From Bimastos eiseni (lineage: Eukaryota > Annelida > Clitellata > Crassiclitellata > Lumbricidae): a stretch of 64,000 bases of DNA. The stretch covers positions 19,008,625-19,072,624 of the forward strand of contig OY365813.1 of NCBI GenBank assembly GCA_959347315.1. The letters run 5' to 3'. The translations under genes were made by a program, and so were the position numbers. The notes below the pieces were generated by a model. It saw nothing but the letters and a program-made list of their open reading frames with translations, was not told the origin of the DNA and made no database searches. Shown piece after piece: positions 55,965 through 64,000 of this stretch; within the stretch, counting starts at the first letter, position 1, and each line of letters begins with the position of its first letter.

Positions 55965-56087
55965 ATTGGCTGCTCCTTTCTCGCTTCACTTCCGGTGCTA
56001 TTATCGCAGATCTCGTCGAGGTCAAATGTAAGCTGGATTCTCGCTTCGAGGCGTTCGCTAGGTGGTGTTGTTCCGATTCCATTGGTT
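55965..56087 (-). CDS. Tentative linker exon of the lachesin/DIP-like gene
   Basis: A strong acceptor (TTTCTTCTGGACATTTTCCAG before 56087, minus strand) and a donor GTAAGC after 55965 enclose 123 nt that are open in the phase (1 to 1) required after the Ig3 exon. It encodes EPMESEQHHLANASKRESS.. and APEVKRERSSQ, a polar stretch suited to the membrane-proximal stalk after Ig3. No homology is recognised, so support is splice and frame only. Confidence 0.42.
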
Positions 56088-56300
56088 CTGGAAAATGTCC
56101 AGAAGAAACTAAATGTTTGCAAAGGAAAAAGGAATCAGAAACGACTAATAACGCACCCAGTTTTCGTAAAGAAAATGCACCCGACCTGATATTTATAACA
56201 CGCACATTTAGACAGATTAATGTAAGTCTTGCCACCGCTTTGTGCTCTAGTTTTTCGCTTATAAATGCAATATTAAATATAGATTCTAATAATGATCATT

Positions 56301-56500
56301 NNNNNNNNNNNNNNNNNNNNNNNNNNNNNNNNNNNNNNNNNNNNNNNNNNNNNNNNNNNNNNNNNNNNNNNNNNNNNNNNNNNNNNNNNNNNNNNNNNNN
56401 NNNNNNNNNNNNNNNNNNNNNNNNNNNNNNNNNNNNNNNNNNNNNNNNNNNNNNNNNNNNNNNNNNNNNNNNNNNNNNNNNNNNNNNNNNNNNNNNNNNN
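56301..56500. other. Assembly gap (200 N)
   Basis: Exactly 200 N, a default gap size, in the intron between the tentative linker exon and the Ig3 exon. Frames reported across it are meaningless. Confidence 1.
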
Positions 56501-56651
56501 CCCAATCCTCGCAATCGTCCTCGTCGTCTTCTTCCTCCACCTCCTTCTTCTTCTCCCCTCCTCCTCCTTTCTACTCCTCCTCCTCTCCCCTCCTCATCTC
56601 GCCATCTCCTCCTCCCATCACCCTTCAACCGTCAACAACTACGTCACCTAC

Positions 56652-56951
56652 CGAATATCGTGACGACCTCTTCCCTCCTGCCCATTGGGCCGATAGCGAC
56701 GCATCGGTATTCACCAAAGTCCGCTCCCGTTAGGTCGCGAACGACGATCCTGAGGGTGAGGAGGGTGCCTTCGGGCCCGTCGTCGAGCCGCTGGATGGCG
56801 TGTCGGTCGGACGGGGCGACGACCCTCCGGTCCCTCTGCCACTCGACTCGCAGGTCTTTCATCGGGAAGGCAGCGACGGTGCACTCGAGTACGACCTCCC
56901 GGCCACGGCGTTGGCCCGTCGACCGACTACTGACGGTCAACTCTGGACCAT
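56652..56951 (-). CDS. Lachesin/DIP-like Ig protein: Ig3 exon
   Basis: Acceptor GGTTGTTCAG before 56951, donor GTAGGT after 56652; phase 1 to 1, 300 nt. It encodes GPELTVSSRSTGQRRGREVV, LECTVAAFPMKDLRVEWQRD, LLTLRIVVRDLTGADFGEYR and CVAIGPMGRREEVVTIFG. The CxVxAFP...W...DFGxYxCxAxxxxG pattern is that of the third Ig domain in lachesin, DIP and IgLON adhesion proteins. It joins in frame to VE at 61518, giving VEYGPELTV. Confidence 0.93.
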
Positions 56952-57051
56952 CTGAACAACCAATACGCCAGGTCAACACATGCATGCAGATATAGCCTAC
57001 GTCACGCAAAAACTATATATATATATATATATATTATATATGTAATATATA

Positions 57052-58954
57052 TTAGGGTGCTTCTAAAAATGAAAGGTTGAATAAAGGCATTGTCCAACCC
57101 ACCATTCTGTTTCATTAGTTCTACAAATGATAGAGTTCAATTTTGATTAGAAACAAACAATATTTAGAACTTGACCATATCGCTCAAAGTTTTTACAAAA
57201 TGCTCATTGATTCGTCAATATTCGACTGTTGTTAAAGTTCAACTGTTTGCTGCTATATGATAGTTTACTGTGACTTGGCTTGCACAATAACTGCAGCTTT
57301 GGCTGCAGCTAAAAATAAGCTTCTATGGTGCTCAAGAACCTGTAGGAGGTACTGCTTTTGCTCCTCATTTCTGGTAATGGAAGAGTCGAATTCCTGAATG
57401 AGGGCAACTCGACGCTCAGCCAGGTCATTGACGACTTTCAAGGAGAAACAAATTTCCAGACTTCTGCTATATTCTGACTGCTATTCCCACTTGCTTGGAT
57501 CGAGTTCCAGAAAAGTCTCATCCAGATTAGAAATCCAGAAGAATTTCGTGGTTCATTTTGTGACAAAATCGCGCAAATCCTTGTTCACAAGCTCACTGAA
57601 TGGCAAGTTGCGTTTCAGAGGATTGTCAGAACCATCGTTATGTTTCAGGGCATCATTCACTTTTCGTCGAAGGACACATTCTTGTCAAAGAAAGCAAAGC
57701 CTATCATCTGCTCAGACAGATACCCCACTACCACAGATGGCGGCTGAATGCTGTTGTGGCGATTTTGGCGACATCCTTGTCTTCAAACAGAGTCAACTTA
57801 CGGAGAAGAGCAAGGTCGTTCCTAGGAGCTATAGTTGCCGATGGACTCTGGAGCCAGTATCTCACGTATATACAAGTTACAAACATAGATACTTTTTTCA
57901 AGTGATCCCAGACTTGCTTGTCATAAGATGATCCATGACGAAATAACTTTGGTCTCCGAGTCAATGGAACTGGCTATGGAACAACCACGTGTTTATAAAT
58001 AAATAGCCCTTGCCATCCAACGAGCACAATGAACTGCTCCAGGATACAAGAAATTTATACCTCGAGGAGGAACTGTTCCAAAGAAAATGATAGTGAGCTC
58101 CAGTAGTTGATGATAGTCATCTCGAGGCTCAAAATTCGCTCAACTGAGAAATTACAGATGCCATGCTCTCATCTTCCATTGCTGTGGAAAATTGACTCTC
58201 ATTTATGTGAGGCCAACATGATTTCTGACATGTCGTGGCTGCAAGCTAAGTTTAAAACTTGTTGTCGAAATTCCTGCTCTGGTCTGACACATACTACGCC
58301 TTTGACTTCTGTATTTGAAGCGGTAATGTCAAAATATAAACCTCTGATATGGTCCTGTAATCCCCATTCATCAATGGTCTATATAATTTCGCGAGCCATA
58401 GTAGCTGCTGTTCCGTCATGGAGTTTTGGAACAGATAACAGCTTTATGACGTTTTGACCATGGAACTAGAATGAGAAATCTGTCAACTTTCACTCTTCCA
58501 GGTGCTGTGAAGTCGTGCACGATCTTGCATCCCAGTGTAGCATTAAAATTTTTTACAAAGTGCATTGGGCAATGTAATATTACCAACATTCAAAATTCCT
58601 TATCTAAGATTTTAAAATGATGATAAATGTAAAAAAAGTAATAAGTTTAAATATTAAACTATTGTTGCTTAAACATGAATTCTACAGGATGGCTGTTGAT
58701 CACATGGCCAATGACCTTTGACTAAATCTGGAACACAGAATAATGTATTATGCCTTAGATGGGCTTATTAAAAAATTATGAATAAAATTTTTAAAATAGA
58801 ATAATAAAAATTGTTTGATCAAATCCTAAGCATTGTTCAAATTAAAAAAATATTTCGGATATACAGTTTTCATGTCAAGTGGCAACGAATGGTGGGTTGG
58901 AGAAATAAAAATAAATAACTTAAAATTTTTACATCATGGATGGAAACACCCTAA
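57052..58954 (-). mobile_element. Unclassified DNA transposon relic
   Basis: The termini TTAGGGTG (57052) and CACCCTAA (ends 58954) are inverted within TA-rich flanks, and CCAACCCACCATTC recurs just inside both ends. On the reverse strand, with interrupting stops, VVNDLAERRVALIQEFDSSI, NEEQKQYLLQVLEHHRSLFL and LPFSELVNKDLRDFVTK are readable near 57260-57620. I recall this conserved block from repetitive invertebrate ORFs but cannot name the superfamily. Confidence 0.6.
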
Positions 58955-59164
58955 TATATATATACTTAATACATGTAGAAGTATACTTATATGTATATAT
59001 ATATGTAATGTATGTATGCATGCAAAACAATGTGCATTTGCATAAGTAAATATTTCATATGAATTCTCACTTATTTTTTAAATATAAATTCTTGAAATTT
59101 GATATCGATCGTCTTGCAACATCTTTTGCAGAAGTGCATACACACGCCTCGACGGTGCAATTGC

Positions 59165-59302
59165 AGTTGTACTGCAGAGCATTATTGTGCGCGAAGGACT
59201 TGCTCAAGTCCCTACATAGTAACTCCCCGGACGAGGGTCGAACCCGCTCGCTCAGCGCACACTTAGTGTTACCGGCCGGCCGCTCTAACCGATTTGCCAC
59301 CG
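59165..59302 (-). mobile_element. tRNA-derived SINE, second copy
   Basis: The reverse strand shows A box TGGCAAATCGG (59289-59299), B box GGGTTCGACCC (59235-59245) and the shared body ATGTAGGGACTTGAGCAAGT then CCTTCGCGC. Confidence 0.75.
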
Positions 59303-59309
59303 TATTATT

Positions 59310-59318
59310 GTTGCTGTA

Positions 59319-59375
<57 letters not shown>

Positions 59376-59420
59376 GTTATTATTATTATTATTATTATCA
59401 TTATTATTATTATTATGTCA
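59310..59420 (+). repeat. (TTA)n array at 3' side of copy C
   Basis: TTA repeats directly next to the 3' end of the RLE element. Confidence 0.97.
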
Positions 59421-61205
59421 CATATAGTGTTATTCATCTTTGGCATTGCCAACGGATCTGTCATCAGGCTATCTGGGTCGCCGCTTGTCAGTGGATTGTA
59501 ATCTTGACATAGTGCCCTGAAAAGCCACCGCATTGAACCGTTGGATCAATGCCGACAAGTTCTGGAAAAGAAAGTTTGTCTCTCGGGTGTCACCGGTAGT
59601 TTTCGAAAGTCGGCGTCCAGTCTCAGACAGAAAGGCGAGGCCCTCACTATTGAGGGGACCGAAAGTTTCTATAGCGATTGGAACAAAAGTGTATTTCTTC
59701 TCTAGCTCAGAATATTTTGTGTGTTTCTTGTGGCTGCTATCTCCGCCGCTCCTCCAGCTGTGGAAGCTGTCTCGGGGATATAAGAAGCGGCGACTGTGTC
59801 CACCACAGTTGCGTCCCAAAGTAAGGCCCGCCCCTCACTCCACGGTATCAGGGTCTGCCCATCCGGTCTCTTTCCATCTAATCTGGAAAGACCTGACGGT
59901 TCATTGACTGCTGGAATACCGGCTCTGTTGAGGCTGCGATGGATAAGGTCGTTGATATTACAGTGTCTTGCTTGACGGCCAAAACCCAATGAACAGGACA
60001 GGCCATGTGCGCCTCTGGCTGAGACGAAGGCGCCGCATGCGCAGGTGTGCGGCTCGCAGGTGGCCACCCCTAATCGTAGTCCGACCGCCACCCTCACGGT
60101 ATCGTCCTCCAGTCTGAGATCGCGAGGAACGAGCGGGAGAGCGTACAGCCAGTCCGAGGCGTGCCGTGACTGCAAGGCTCTTAGTCTCGCCTGGTCGTAG
60201 GGATCCTGTAGCTTTTCTTCTAGTGCAGACAGAACCGCGTTTAACAGCGGTCTGTCAAAGTGGGCTTGTTTATGGCCTGGCGTCGTCGGGGCAGAAGCTT
60301 CGGTGAGTTGAAGCCAGGTGGACATCGCCGAGTCGCATGCTGAGTCCGATTTCACCGCTACTGATTCTAAGATGAGGGACTGGATCTGGAGAGTGCCCGC
60401 GGCTGAAGCCAAAAAGGCGGGAAGTGCCAGCGAGGACGCCCTCCTAATTCCCAGTCCTCCCATCCTGATCGGGAGAGTAGCTTGACCCCATTGGTCATCG
60501 GTCATCGAAATGTTGAAGATTCGCTCGATCCCTCCTCGCAGCAGATCGTCGTAAGCCCATAGACGCGGGTGGTCGTGGCAAGGGGTGCATCTCAATAAAT
60601 GCATGAGTTTAGGCGAGCCGATCGAATGTCTAAGGATCAGTAGAGCGTCTTGTCTAGCGATTAGTTGCAACCTGTCGAGGGCAATTCCGAGGTCGGCCAC
60701 ACAGGTGTCGATGGCTGAAAGCAGGGCATCCGTTGGGGAGAGCGGAGCCCCTAGAAGCACGGCCGATGATGCATTGACTCGGGCGAACTGTCCTAGGAAG
60801 CCTTGACTAACGTCGTTGATATGGGCGTCGGAAGATATGAGTTCGCATTTTTTGCGGTTGAGCGCGAGGCCAAGTTGCAGACATCCCTCTTCGATCGAGT
60901 TAACATCCGCCTCCACCACCTTAGGATCTCCGCCAAAGGTGAGGTCGTCGAGGTATCCAAAGGCCAGTAGGCCAGTAGTGAAAGTAGGTGGTTAAGGATC
61001 GGCTGTAGCGGTAGGCAGAAATGGAGAGGTCCCAAGGGATCGCCCTGTTGCGAACCTTCTTGCGATTGTATCGTGAATCTCCCGAATTTCAGAGATGTCG
61101 CCTCGGCGTAGGCAAGATGGCAATATGCGGATAAATCAGGAATGAGTTCGTCCACTGATGCGAGCATGAAATCTCGGTGCAAGCTATTGAAAGCGTTCGA
61201 GATGT
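59420..61205 (-). mobile_element. 5'-truncated RLE retrotransposon (copy C)
   Basis: Reading leftwards: NAFNSLHRDFMLASVDELIP (motif A, cut at its start by an ATT array), SQQGDPLGPLHFCLPLQP, then a frameshift before FGYLDDLTFGG (YLDD at 60944-60955). A 405-codon frame (59702-60919) follows with GLRLGVATCEPHTCACGA, HGLSCSLGFGRQARH and GKRPDGQTLIPWSEGRALLW then DATVVDT. A last frame (59469-59819) ends NFLFQNLSALIQRFNAVAF. It is a diverged subfamily relative to copy B and lies in the lachesin-like gene intron. Confidence 0.9.
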
Positions 61206-61378
61206 TATTATTGTTATTATTATTATTATTTTTATTATTATTATCATCATCATCGCTATCGTCATCGCCATTGTCATCGTCATAATCGTCATCGTCATAA
61301 TCGTCATCGTCATCGTCATCATCATCGTCATCACCACCACCACCATCATCATCACCATCACCATCAACATTATTATTG
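61205..61378 (+). repeat. (ATT)n then (ATC/GTC)n compound microsatellite
   Basis: The ATT run abuts the truncated 5' end of copy C, then ATC and GTC repeats follow. The 197-codon Asp/Asn-rich frame through it is an artefact joined to real RT sequence. Confidence 0.97.
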
Positions 61379-61517
61379 CACAGCAACCGCTTGAGCGTTT
61401 ATTTATCATGCGATGTTTATCAATCGATGCTTCAATTCTTCATAAACATTTCAGTATAATTAGGAGCAGCTTTAATTTTGCTTTAATTTGATAAAGCGCT
61501 ATTTTTCGTCTACTTAC

Positions 61518-61655
61518 ATTCAACTCTAAGTCGGAACTGTCGTTGAACTGCGGGCGGAACACCGTTGTTGGCGAAACATTCGTAGACGTAATAGAGGTCG
61601 CTACAGAAGCGAGTGACGTTTGGAAGAATAAGCTGAGGACCCAACGTTAACAGAC
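61518..61655 (-). CDS. Lachesin/DIP-like Ig protein: Ig2 second half
   Basis: Acceptor CACCCTTTAG before 61655, donor GTAAGT after 61518; phase 1 to 1. It encodes LLTLGPQLILPNVTRFCSDL, YYVYECFANNGVPPAVQRQF and RLRVE. The Y-x-CFA-x-NGVPPAV pattern with following LxVE is the end of the second Ig domain in lachesin/DIP proteins. It joins in frame to the Ig2 start exon at 62769. Confidence 0.92.
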
Positions 61656-61729
61656 CTAAAGGGTGACACGACGATTAGCCAAACGCATGAGAAAACTATG
61701 ATTACTATCGAAATGGGTGTAGCTCTTCA

Positions 61730-62235
61730 CTTGATTGATTGATTGATTCATTCATTCAATTTACTTTTAGCAGAGGTAATGGTTGGTCGGTTGATTGATT
61801 GTTGAATTGGAGGACCAGTTGGTTGACTGATTCATTGATTGATGCGTTGAATGATTGATTGATTCATTTTTTCATCCGATCATTCATTCATTCACTCAAT
61901 TTACTCTGAGCAGAGATTGGTCGAATGAATGATTGATTGATAGATTGGTATGTCACTTAGTTGGCTGATTCATTCATTCATTCATTCATTCATTCATTCA
62001 TTCATTCATTCAATCACTCAATCACAGATGCATTCATTCATTCATTCAATTTTCTCTGAGTATACATGTATCTGATTGTTTGATTAAATAACTGAACCAA
62101 TGAATGAATGAATCATCGATTGATTGATTGATCGATTGACTGATTGATTAATTGTTTGATCAATTAAATAACTGAACGAATGACTGAATGATTAATTGAT
62201 TGATTAATTGATTGATTCATTCATTCATTTTTCAT
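61730..62235 (+). repeat. (GATT/ATTC)n degenerate microsatellite
   Basis: TTGATTGATTGATTCATTCA, (CATT)n at 61970-62010 and similar, probably seeded by LINE tails of the TTGA and TGAA types. Confidence 0.88.
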
Positions 62236-62594
62236 TTAGTATAGCTGATCCCCAGGAACGAAAATATACTGTATGCAACACAAACCGGATGGATCTTGCT
62301 TAACTCGACTGCTCACAGCCGACAGAGGTATAATTGTATAGGCCTATAGTCCTATAGGCCTATAGTCCTATACTGCGGAAACCATTCATTTTGTCGTTGA
62401 AATGGTGAATGGTCAGCGCGACACTTTGACGCTTTGACACCGGTTTCTCCTTCATCAAGGGAAATACGATCCGGGATTCGTTTCAACTGGATAACGTACA
62501 TTGATGGGGGTTTTAAAGGTCGGGGAAAGAAAGCCGGGGCTGCAAGGGGGTCACCGATTGTTTTTATCTGGTAACCTCCATCCTACCTATGTCA

Positions 62595-62735
62595 GAGTCG
62601 CAACCGAAGTTACAAAATGCTCAAGTGCAATACAAAAGAACTACTATACAAAACAACTATAGTGCAATGCGGCACATTTTAATACAATACAATACAAAAC
62701 AATACAAATGCAATACAATACAATACAATAGACAA
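62595..62735 (+). repeat. AATAC-rich repeat
   Basis: CAATACAATACAATACAATA near 62705-62730 and looser copies upstream, next to the Ig2 exon donor. Confidence 0.85.
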
Positions 62736-62768
62736 TGGCGAAAGATGAATTTAGTTGAGATAACTTAC

Positions 62769-62927
62769 TTTCCACTGCATAGGAGACTTTCCCGCCGGTT
62801 ACTAATCGTCGCTGCCACGTCACTTCCGGTTCCGGTTTTCCGGTGACGTTGCAGACGAAGACGACGGTGTCGCCCTCCCGAGCGACAACCGTTTGGCTGG
62901 ATTGTTGATCGACGAAGCGCGGAGATA
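62769..62927 (-). CDS. Lachesin/DIP-like Ig protein: Ig2 first half
   Basis: Acceptor TCTCCTTGCAG before 62927, donor GTAAGT after 62769; phase 1 to 1. It encodes SPRFVDQQSSQTVVAREGDT, VVFVCNVTGKPEPEVTWQRR and LVTGGKVSYAVE: first Cys, G-x-P-x-P-x-VTW-x-R, typical of lachesin/DIP/IgLON Ig2. The Ig1 exons and signal peptide must lie beyond position 64000. Family role: GPI- or membrane-anchored adhesion on neurons, inferred. Confidence 0.92.
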
Positions 62928-63234
62928 CTGCAAGGAGAAAACACCAATTGAATTTTACTCGATATAATGCGATCTACTGTTAATTTACAGGATCCGCTTT
63001 CGATTCTTATCAGGTCCAATGCAATCTGGTCTTTGCCAGAATACGTCGTAGAAATGCGTTGCAGAATGCAATGCAATAATTCAGTGAATGGATGATGAAT
63101 TAATCATAACATTTGTGTTGCACCAATCTATCAATGGTTGTTGATGTCAATATGACCAGAGGATCTCTATCATAAAGCATCCATTGCACTTTGGTAGTTG
63201 GAAATGATTTATTAACGACAAATATCGACAACAA

Positions 63235-63605
63235 CAACAGCAACTTCATCACCATCATCACCATTCTCCTCCTCACCTTTATCTTCATCTTTACTCGCCT
63301 CCTTCTCCTCCTTCTCCTCCTCATTTCTATCCTCATTATCACCTTCACCTAAATCCTCATCTTCATCCTCCTCCTTCTCCTGCTCCTCCTTATTCTAATC
63401 TTCTTCCTCCTCCTTTTCCTCCTCCCACCTCCTCCTCCTCATTCTAACCCTCCTCCTCCTCTTTCTCCTCCTCTTACCCTCCTTCCCCATTCCTCCTCCT
63501 CCTCTTTATCCTTCTCCACTTCGTCCTCTGTTTTCTTCTTCCCTCGTCCTCGTCCTCGTCGTCCTCGTCCTCCTTCTCCTCTTCCTCCTCTTCCTCATCC
63601 TTATA
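63235..63605 (+). repeat. Polypyrimidine (CTC)n tract
   Basis: CTCCTCCTTCTCCTCCTCAT-type repeats ending in GTCCTCGTCCTCGTCGTCC. Confidence 0.92.
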
Positions 63606-63914
63606 TGCGGACATGTCTTCTTAAGTAGCATAGCCGTGAACGCATGCGAATGCGTTTGACGGGAGGTGCCAGCGATCGTGTGATGCTGCCTCAAGAAGGG
63701 GCATCGACCGGAGAGGGGAGGGGAAAAATGGGCCGCAGGAGGGGGTCGCGGGAAAAGGGTGGGGGCCGAGGGAGGGGGGCCGAGGGGCCTTCGACCGAGG
63801 ACAACTTTCAACGTGGCCGATCATTTTCAATTTCGTCGTTTGGCGTTTCGGCGATTTCGTACGTGACTATTGCTGATGAATTCAGACGGTTGCTGAGGAG
63901 AGAAAAATTGTATT

Positions 63915-64000
63915 ATTCCTTGTCTGTCTGTCTGCCTGCTTGCCTACCTGACTGTCCGCCTGTCTGTCTGCCTACCATCCTGTTTGCCTACCATTCTGCC
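63915..64000 (+). repeat. (CTGT/CTGC)n microsatellite, runs off the window
   Basis: TGTCTGTCTGTCTGCCTGCT and following CTACC/CTGCC units. Confidence 0.9.

Noticed and set aside
56117..56995. 292-codon plus-strand frame across the gap
   Set aside because: It passes through 200 N and is antisense to the Ig3 exon, which has domain and splice support.
61089..61386. Asp-rich frame fused to reverse transcriptase
   Set aside because: The acidic part is the ATC/GTC microsatellite at the truncated 5' end of copy C.
1..64000. CRISPR arrays, operons, riboswitches, rRNA
   Set aside because: Introns, microsatellites and animal gene families show this is eukaryotic; the many short tandem repeats lack the repeat-spacer pattern of CRISPR.

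Overview
This is a eukaryotic (metazoan) genomic window. It is intron-rich, packed with microsatellites and decayed transposable elements, and contains one 200-base assembly gap (56301-56500). The pairing of a Dpr/zig-8-like gene with a lachesin/DIP-like gene, together with the repeat style, suggests a protostome invertebrate, probably a lophotrochozoan. That placement is inference; no marker in the window fixes the species.

Plus strand, 606-18938: the last 25 coding exons of an IQGAP scaffold gene. They run from just before the WW domain through the IQ motifs, the GAP-related domain and the RasGAP C-terminal domain to the stop codon. Exon phases join without conflict across the whole run (about 1,020 codons). 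The calponin-homology end lies left of the window. The introns hold LINE and SINE relics, microsatellites and an inverted copy of one of the gene's own IQ-motif exons.

19000-31390: no confident host gene. It holds a hAT-like element split by a later retrotransposon insertion (24712-26271), a decayed hAT transposon with near-perfect 8-bp target duplications (28766-30588), a minisatellite carrying regularly spaced AGGTCA half-sites (27690-28130) and many simple repeats.

31394-63000, minus strand: two immunoglobulin-superfamily genes, or one long one. The 3' part (exons 31394-31681, 33174-33387, 35608-35810, tentative first exon 49091-49310) encodes a two-Ig Dpr/zig-8-like surface protein. The 5' part (62769-62927, 61518-61655, 56652-56951, tentative 55965-56087) encodes Ig2 and Ig3 of a lachesin/DIP-like protein whose first Ig domain lies beyond the right edge. 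Proteins of these two classes bind each other in insects.

Between and inside these exons are five copies of one restriction-like-endonuclease (RLE) non-LTR retrotransposon family (4579-4743, 24811-26172, 37286-40567, 40636-41006, 59420-61205). They sit in or next to TTA/TAA repeats, which suggests a microsatellite-targeted element. A mariner relic, an unclassified DNA transposon, a candidate solo LTR, CR1/L2-type LINE fragments and tRNA-derived SINEs complete the inventory.
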